A stretch of DNA of 64,000 nt from NCBI GenBank assembly GCA_034509735.1, contig JACGWO010000010.1, forward strand, positions 7,949,193-8,013,192. Reading direction: 5' to 3'. The DNA comes from Sesamum alatum (lineage: Eukaryota > Streptophyta > Magnoliopsida > Lamiales > Pedaliaceae). Below, one piece after another: positions 58,073 to 64,000 of the stretch; position 1 is the first letter of the stretch; each line of letters begins with the position of its first letter. Both the position numbers and the translations under genes were made by a program. Under the pieces are notes generated by a model. It worked only from the letters and a program-made list of their open reading frames with translations. It did no database searches and was not told the origin of the DNA.

Positions 58073-59080
58073 GGAAATTGCTTCTGTCTCAAAAGGGAAC
58101 TTGTCAATTTCTGCTTATTTTCATAAACTCAAGAAATTGTGGGATGAGTTGGGTTGTCTGGTTGTTGTGCCTTCTTGTAGCTATGGAGCTTCGAAAGAGA
58201 TGTCTAGTCTAGCACATAGGGATCATTTGATGCAGTTCTTGATGGGTCTTGATGAGTCGTTTGATGCCATTTGAAGTCAAATTTTGATGATGGAACCCCT
58301 TCTGAATGTGGCTCAGGCTTATGCAATTGTTCTGAGGACAGAGAGGCAACAGGAGATCAGCTCCGCATATGCAAGTGCTACTCAGCAAATGGCAATGCAG
58401 ACCAGAAACTTTAATATGACCAATGCCCAAAATCAATGGAAGAAAAGGAATGCGCAGGAAAAGAGAGGGCAGTTTTGCACTCACTACAAGAAAACTGGAC
58501 ATTTGAAAGATCAGTGTTTTGAGATCCTTGGATATCCAGACTGGTACAAGGGTCTTGTAGAACAAAGGAAGAAAGGCTCAGCAATAGGATCCAGGGCCTT
58601 GAGTGCTACAGATAGTCAAGAATCTGCTCAGAATGCCTTGGATGATGAATCCATCACAGATTTTATTCGACTCCAGCTAAGAAGGTTGATGGAGAATGGT
58701 GATGTAGGGTCATTGGCTGATGAGGACACCTTTGAGGAGTATGATGATTTTGCAGGTATATCCCTTATGGACTCCGTTTTTAAAAATGCTAAATATTGGG
58801 TTCTAGATAGTGGGCCTACCTCTCATATGTCTAATGATGTTAACCTGTTTAGTCATAAAAGGCAAAGAAATAATCCTAAGTCCTATGTGCATCTTGCTGA
58901 TGGTTCAAAACAGTATGTAGATACCATAGGAGATGTGATTCTGCCTAATAATATGAAACTGAATGATGTATTACATGTTCCTTCATTAAGTTTTAACCTA
59001 CTATCTGTTAGTAAGTTGTGTCAAGATGCTAATATAAAAATCAAGTTTCTGCCATCTTGTTGTTTTTGCAGGCCCCAAGA
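58073..59080 (+). pseudogene. Copia gag and protease start, broken
   Basis: The segment carries SAYFHKLKKLWDELGC, HRDHLMQFLMGLDESFD followed by a TGA, and a knuckle CTHYKKTGHLKDQC in which the second Cys is Tyr. The protease loop reads WVLDSGPTSHMSND, with Pro in place of the usual Ala. The frame breaks near 59070. Gag would form particles and bind RNA. Confidence 0.82.
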
Positions 59081-61822
59081 ATGATAAGATTCTGGCAGTA
59101 GGCAAGGTTCTACGAAAACTGTACATCCTTGATGACAACTCCTTCAAGATGCATACTATTAGACATATGCTGCAGTCTTATCCTGCACTAGGTCTTACTG
59201 CTAGCAACATAGATGCTAATTGTGGCACAAACGACTAGGGCACACTCCTGCTATTGTACTAAATCAGTTAGGTTTCTTGAATAATAATAAAGTGTCCTTG
59301 GATCTTTGTGAAATTTTCCCTTTAGCTAAACAACACAGGATGCAATTTCCTATTAGCCAAACTAGTTCTGATGAGCCTTTTGATCTAATGCATGTTGACA
59401 TCTGGGGTCCTTACAATCAACACTCAATAACTTGCAGTACTTATATGCTCACTATTGTAGATGATTATAGCAGAAGTACTTGGACCTTTTTCATGAAATA
59501 TAAAAAATAGACTGTACCTATATTGAAGAAATTTCACCAGATGATCCTGACTCAATTTGGCAAAAGAATTAAAATATTAAGAACTAATAATGGAACTGAG
59601 TTTGTTGGCCAAGAATGTCAAGAATTCATACAGAAAGAGGGAATTATACACCATAAAACCTGTGTGTATACACCACAACAAAACGGTGTAGTAGAAAGGA
59701 AGCATAAACACCTTCTTCAAATAGCTAGAGCATTAATGTTTCAATCTAATCTTCCTAGCATGTTTTGGTCAGAGGCTTTATTAACAGCCACTTACATAAT
59801 AAACAAGTTGCCCTCTCAGATTCTGAAATGGAAATCCCCTTTTGAGTTGCTACAAAAGAGGGTTCCAGATTATAACTCAATGAGAGTTTTTGGCAATCTT
59901 TGCTTTGCCACTAATACTCAGCCTCACAAGAAGAAATTTGACACTAGGGCTGTGAAAGGAATCTTTGTGGGCTATGTCCCTGGACAAAAAGGATATAAAG
60001 TTTTTTATCTTAAAAATAGGAGACTCATTGTTTCCAGAGATGTTGTCTTCTATGAAGAAGTATTCCCCTACAAAGGAAGACAACTGGATCCAGTTACATG
60101 CCCCACACCTATTGAAGATGATGATGAGAGTGTGGAACCTTTTAAAGAAGGTTTAACACAAGATCCTATAACTGAACCTGAATCCAAAGATATGATTGAG
60201 GATATTCAGGAACCTAAAGAACTTAGAAGATCCTCAAGGACCACCACCGAACCTGTATGAATGCAAGATTTTTATTGCAATACTGTAGATAATAAGTCTG
60301 ATACATTAATAGTTACTGCTTTCTCTTCTGCACATTCTTGTTTCTTAGCTGGACTCACTCATGTGCAGGAACCTCGGAGTTTTATGCAAGCATGCAAACA
60401 TGAGGAATGGAATGAGGCAATGTAGCATGAGTTGAATGCATTGGAAAACATGAGGAATGGAAGGAGGCAATGCAACATGAGTTGAATGCATGAGGATACA
60501 CACAAATTGAAGAAGTAGGTACATAGAGAGCTTTTCACCCATGGCCAAGACTGTCACTGTTAGGACCCTCTTAGCTGTGGCAGCCTCATTGGATAAGGAG
60601 CTGCATCATATAGATGTTAACAATGCATTCATCCATGGACACCTAGAAGAGGAGCTATATATGAAACCACCTGAGGGTTACACAATACTAGAAGGGTATG
60701 TATGCAAACTTAAAAGATTCCTATATGGACTTAAACAAGCTTCTAGACAATGGAATGTGGAGTTTAGTACTCAGATTGCCAAGCTTGGTTTCATACAGTC
60801 TAAACATGATTATTGCCTATTCAGTAAGGACACTGTTGGAGGCTTAACAATGTTGTTAGTATATGTGGATGATATCCTCATCTCTGGGAATTCAAAGGAA
60901 GGAATCATTGAAGTTAAAAAATATCTGCATGAATTGTATTCTATTAAAGACCTTGGGGCAGCAAAATATTTCTTGGGATTGGAGATTGCAAGGAGCTCAG
61001 AAGGAATAGCAGTGACATAAACAAAGTATATCAAGGACATACTTGCAGATGCAGGCACAACACAAGCTAGACCTGTGACTACCCCGTTGCTAACAGGAAT
61101 AAAATTCTCCACAGAAGCAGGTAACTCACTTTCACACCCTGAGACATACAGAAAAATAATTGGTCGTTTTTTTGTATTTAGGTTTCACCAGACCAGACAT
61201 CTGTCATGCGGCACAACAGCTCAGCCAATTCATGCAGACACCATGCAAACAACATTGGAATGCTGCCTTGCACCTGTTAAGATACCTCCAAGGCACCAGT
61301 GCTAAAGGATTGTTCATTCCAGCAAAGAGTGCCCTCAGCTTAACAGCATACTGTGATGCTGACTGGGCTTCATGTGTGGACACTCGAAGATCACTGACAG
61401 GGTATTGCATCTTCTTAGGGTCAGCACTAATCTCCTGGAAGACAAAAAAACAAAACACAGTATCATGATCAACGGCAGAGGCAGAATACAGAAGTATGGG
61501 CACAACTGCATGTGAACTAACGTGGATTTACAATCTGCTGAGAGATTTAAAGGTCAAAGTCCCAACACCTATCCCTTTTCTCTACGATAACAAGGCAGCA
61601 ATGCACATCATGGCTAACCCGGTTTTCCATGAACGCACAAAACACCTTAAGATAGACTGTCATTTGATTCGAGACAAGTATAAGGAGGAGTTTCTTGCTC
61701 CGAGCCATGTTCCTTCTAAGTCACAACTGGCAGATGTCTTCACCAAAACATTCACGGGGCCAGCATTCTTGAATTTGATTTCCAAGCTAGGACTGGTGGA
61801 TTTCGCACCAATTCTAGCTTGA
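59081..61822 (+). pseudogene. Copia pol (integrase, reverse transcriptase, RNase H), broken
   Basis: Order: a pre-integrase motif MWHKRLGHTP (59220), integrase with VDIWGPY, DDYSRSTW and TPQQNGVVERKHKHL (about 59670-59710), and a KGIFVGYVPGQKGYKVF segment. Reverse transcriptase follows from 60541 with NAFIHGHLEEELYMKPPEGY, LYGLKQASRQW and LLVYVDDILISGNS (60855-60895). RNase H shows CDADWASCVDTRRSLTGYC (about 61351). Stops lie at 59508, 60258 and 61018, and frame changes near 59070 and 59218. The N-terminal part of reverse transcriptase is missing and replaced by a short tandem repeat. Confidence 0.85.
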
Positions 61823-61830
61823 GAAGGGGG

Positions 61831-62113
61831 TGTAGAAATAAGTCGCATTAGCTTAATGCGGTTCTCGTTAGAAGACATTTTTTATTGCTTGTTGTTGCTA
61901 AAGTACAGTAGCTCAGGATCTCCTAAAGTTGTTAATGTGTTTTCTCTTTTCTTGAAGCACTTTTACAGGTTAATTAGTTGAGCTAATTAACTGCTCTATT
62001 TATTAGTTGTTAGGGTTAGTAGTTAAGTAGCAGTTATCCCTAACTGCTAATTAAGCTCTATAAATAGAGCTCTGGAAAGTACACTGAATACACATGGAAT
62101 TAGATTTCTTTCA
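61831..62113 (+). repeat. Partial copia 3' LTR
   Basis: It begins TGTAGAAATAAGTCGC just after the polypurine tract GAGAAGGGGG (61821-61830). It matches the other LTR at about 94 percent by eye and stops at TTTCTTTCA, where minus-strand gag begins. A palindrome around a TATA box, GAGCTCTATAAATAGAGCTC with its first base shifted, is at about 62053-62072. Confidence 0.85.
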
Positions 62114-62858
62114 TAACAAATGCATAAGCCTGAGCCACATTCGGAAAGGGTTCCATCATCAAAATTTGACTTTGAATGGCATCAAACGACTCATCAAGAC
62201 CCATCAAGATTTGCATTAAATGATCCCTATGTGCTAGACTAGACATCTCTTTCGAAGCTCCACAACTACAAGAAGGCACAGCAACAAGACAACCCAACTC
62301 ATCCCACAATTTCTTGAGTTTATGAAAATAAGCAGAAACTGACAAGTTCCCTTGTGAGGCAGAAGCAATTTCCCTTTGCAATTGATAAATCATGGGACTA
62401 TTGCTAACTCCATACCTGGTCTCAAGTTTGACCTAAAGTTCTCTAGCTGTTTCTATGTACAAGAAAGACTCTACAATGTCCTTAGAAATAGAATTGAGAA
62501 TCCAGGACAGCACCATACTGTCTGCTCTCTCCCATTGCTCAAATTCCTCAGAAGATTCTTCTGGTCTGGGATTTTTTCCAGTAATGAAGCCAATTTTCAT
62601 CTTGGCTTTCAGGGAAATGCGGATGGAACGGCTCCAGGACAAGAAGTTGGTTCCATCCAACACATTGGACGCCAAGATGGTCCCAGGGTTATCAGTAGCT
62701 TGTATCTTCCATACGTCTTTATCTTCTTCAACTTTCTTGCCCTTTCCCTCTGGCTTGACAGGGCTTCCCATGGCGACCCCTAAAAATGTATTGAAGCGGA
62801 AACTAAAAAGAAAGCTCGATCAAGAGGTAAAAATGGTGCCAGAGACCATCAATTGATA
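62114..62858 (-). pseudogene. Start of copia gag, opposite orientation
   Basis: Reading down from 62771, MGSPVKPEGKGKKVEED, TNFLSWSRSIRISLKAKMK and SAYFHKLKKLWDELGCL are the usual N-terminal copia gag pattern (Retrotran_gag / UBN2 type). The last 263 bp duplicate, inverted, the 58071-58332 segment with about 6 percent difference. A stop precedes RYGVSNSP near 62433. Confidence 0.8.
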
Positions 62859-62870
62859 GCTCTGATACCA
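62859..62870 (-). other. Primer-binding site for initiator tRNA-Met
   Basis: TGGTATCAGAGC on the minus strand directly follows the LTR end (...TTCTTCTCA). It is the standard copia primer site complementary to the 3' end of initiator tRNA-Met and fixes the orientation of the original insertion. Confidence 0.92.
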
Positions 62871-63249
62871 TGAGAAGAATTAGCGAAGCGGATACGCGCG
62901 GCCATAGAAAGAAAATATTCAAGGTTTAAGCTACCAAGAACTTCTTGTAAACTCAGCAAAGGGAAAGTGAAAGAAATCCAATTCCGTGTGTATTCAGTGT
63001 ACTTTCCAGAGCTCTATTTATAGAGCTTAATTAGCAGTTAAGGATAACTGCTACTTAACTACTAACCCTAACAACTAATAGACGAGCAGTTAATTAGCTC
63101 AACTAATTAACCTGTAAAAGTGCTTCAGGAAAAGAGAAAACGCATTAACAACTTTAGGAGATCCTGGGCTACTACATTTCAGCAACAAAAAGCAACAAAA
63201 AATGTGTTCTAACGAGAACCGCATTAAGCTAATGAGACTTATTTCTACA
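62871..63249 (-). repeat. Copia 5' LTR, complete
   Basis: The LTR is 379 bp, starting TGTAGAAATAAG and ending TCTTCTCA. It includes a CTATAAATAG box near 63015-63026 and is followed by the primer-binding site. The element promoter would drive transcription toward lower coordinates. Confidence 0.88.
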
Positions 63250-64000
63250 AACCAAAAATTCGGTTTTGATCGAAAACCGAACCAAATATTCGGTTCGGTT
63301 TTCGGTTTAATTGTTTTTAAAATTTCAATTTTCGGTTCAATTTTATCGAAATGGTTTGGTCCACCGGATCGAACCGAAAATTGAATTATAATTTTTTTTA
63401 TAAATAATAATATTATTAATATATTATATATTATTAATATTGTATAATGATAGTGTTTCTCTCTCTCACACTTTACTAATTTTGATTTTTAGGTCTTTGT
63501 GTTTGAGCTTTGATTGGAGACTGAAGACTCGAAGAGAGACGAGAGACGAGACACGAGAGACCGGAGACGAGAGACACAGACAGTGAGGAGAAGAATCTGC
63601 CGGCGACGCTGCTCTGTGACCTGTGGTTGTGGGCTAGCGAGGCGGCTAGGGAAGAATCCACCGGCGACGGCGAGGACTGTAACTCTCTTCTTCAAAGGTT
63701 CGATCTGTTTTTGATTTTTTTTTTTAATTTCGGTATAAAATTTTCGTTGAACTTGAACACTTGAAATATTAAATTATTATTTTCATATTTTGAAATGGAG
63801 TGCGTATGAATGGAATGATATTCGTATTCTATCGTGTCAATTGTTATTTTTTCTTTTATATTTTTATATTTTTAACAGGTATTTTTTGTCAAAATTGAAA
63901 TTTAAACTAAACGGCATTTTTTTAATTATTATTTTCCGTTTTTTTCGGTTAAAAACCAAAATTTTTTTGTTTGAAAATCGAACCGAAGTTTGTTCTTCGG
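63250..64000 (+). other. Region after the copia insertion: CGGTT-rich repeat and purine-rich leader
   Basis: 63255-63390 and 63940-64000 are full of CGGTTTTCGGTT/AACCGAA motifs. 63430-63710 holds a CT tract and a GAGACGAGAGAC purine-rich stretch with a CGCCGGTGGATTC-like GC-rich part. It may be the 5' leader of the hAT-like element begun at 57983, or a gene leader continuing beyond the window. No protein was identified. Confidence 0.4.

Larger units (their letters stand above)
58029..63249 (-). mobile_element. Ty1/copia retrotransposon with internal inversion
   Basis: The outer ends fit one minus-strand insertion: a full 5' LTR at 63249-62871 and the last 44 bp of an LTR at 58072-58029. The flanking 5-mers are AACCG (58024-58028) and AACCA (63250-63254), one mismatch. 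Between the ends, 58073-62113 (gag end, pol and most of an LTR) is in plus orientation, while 62114-62870 (start of gag) is in minus. About 260 bp of gag occurs at both breakpoints as an inverted duplication. Coding parts have stops and frameshifts. Confidence 0.8.

Noticed and set aside
62376..62856. Plus-strand frames of about 135 codons
   Set aside because: They are antisense shadows of the copia gag start.
1..64000. CRISPR arrays, bacterial operons, tRNA or rRNA genes
   Set aside because: None seen: repeats here are transposon subterminal motifs or microsatellites, and no tRNA or rRNA signature was recognised by eye.

Overview
This is nuclear DNA of a flowering plant, probably a eudicot. 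It is AT-rich, genes are interrupted by GT-AG introns, the snRNA genes carry the plant upstream sequence element (USE), and it contains plant CACTA (En/Spm), Ty3/gypsy, Ty1/copia and L1-type elements. Most of the window is transposable-element sediment. Only one protein gene looks intact, and there is a small cluster of spliceosomal RNA genes.

Layout. Bases 280-1480 hold three different snRNA genes, U5, U2 and U1, all on the minus strand and head to tail. Each has a USE about 70 bp upstream of the RNA start and a TATA-like box near -30. From about 2.5 to 11.8 kb lies a decayed two-gene CACTA element (TNP2-like transposase, then a Transposase_24-type second gene). At 13.2-15.9 kb a 2.3-kb solo LTR with perfect 5-bp target duplications interrupts the end of another CACTA-like element. 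From 15.9 to 26.4 kb there are copies of an AT-rich repeat, a 1.5-kb non-autonomous CACTA element with a 3-bp duplication and an empty paralogous site 7 kb away, and a tandem segmental duplication carrying two CACTA remnants. From 28.3 to 35.5 kb lies a broken Tat-lineage gypsy element with an antisense ORF. An unidentified repeat-like block follows, then two L1-like LINEs in opposite orientations (37.0-39.2 minus, 40.3-46.1 plus). From 46.2 to 51.6 kb is a field of foldback/MITE elements, some nested.

The one convincing protein gene is at 51.74-54.21 kb: six exons and 132 residues encoding a single-domain rhodanese (plant STR18/STR16 type). Its TATA box coincides with the target-site duplication of a MITE immediately upstream. 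A second CACTA copy (minus) follows at 54.70-57.18 kb, then a GRF-type zinc-finger pseudogene. A copia element at 58.03-63.25 kb has its pol and 3' LTR inverted inside an otherwise single insertion, and it lies in what may be the 5' end of a hAT-like element running off the window.

The snRNA products would act together in the spliceosome: U1 at the 5' splice site, U2 at the branch point, U5 at the exons. The rhodanese gene is unrelated to them. I saw no tRNA, rRNA, CRISPR or organelle sequence. All element identifications rest on motifs and repeat structure read by eye; no database search or folding program was run.
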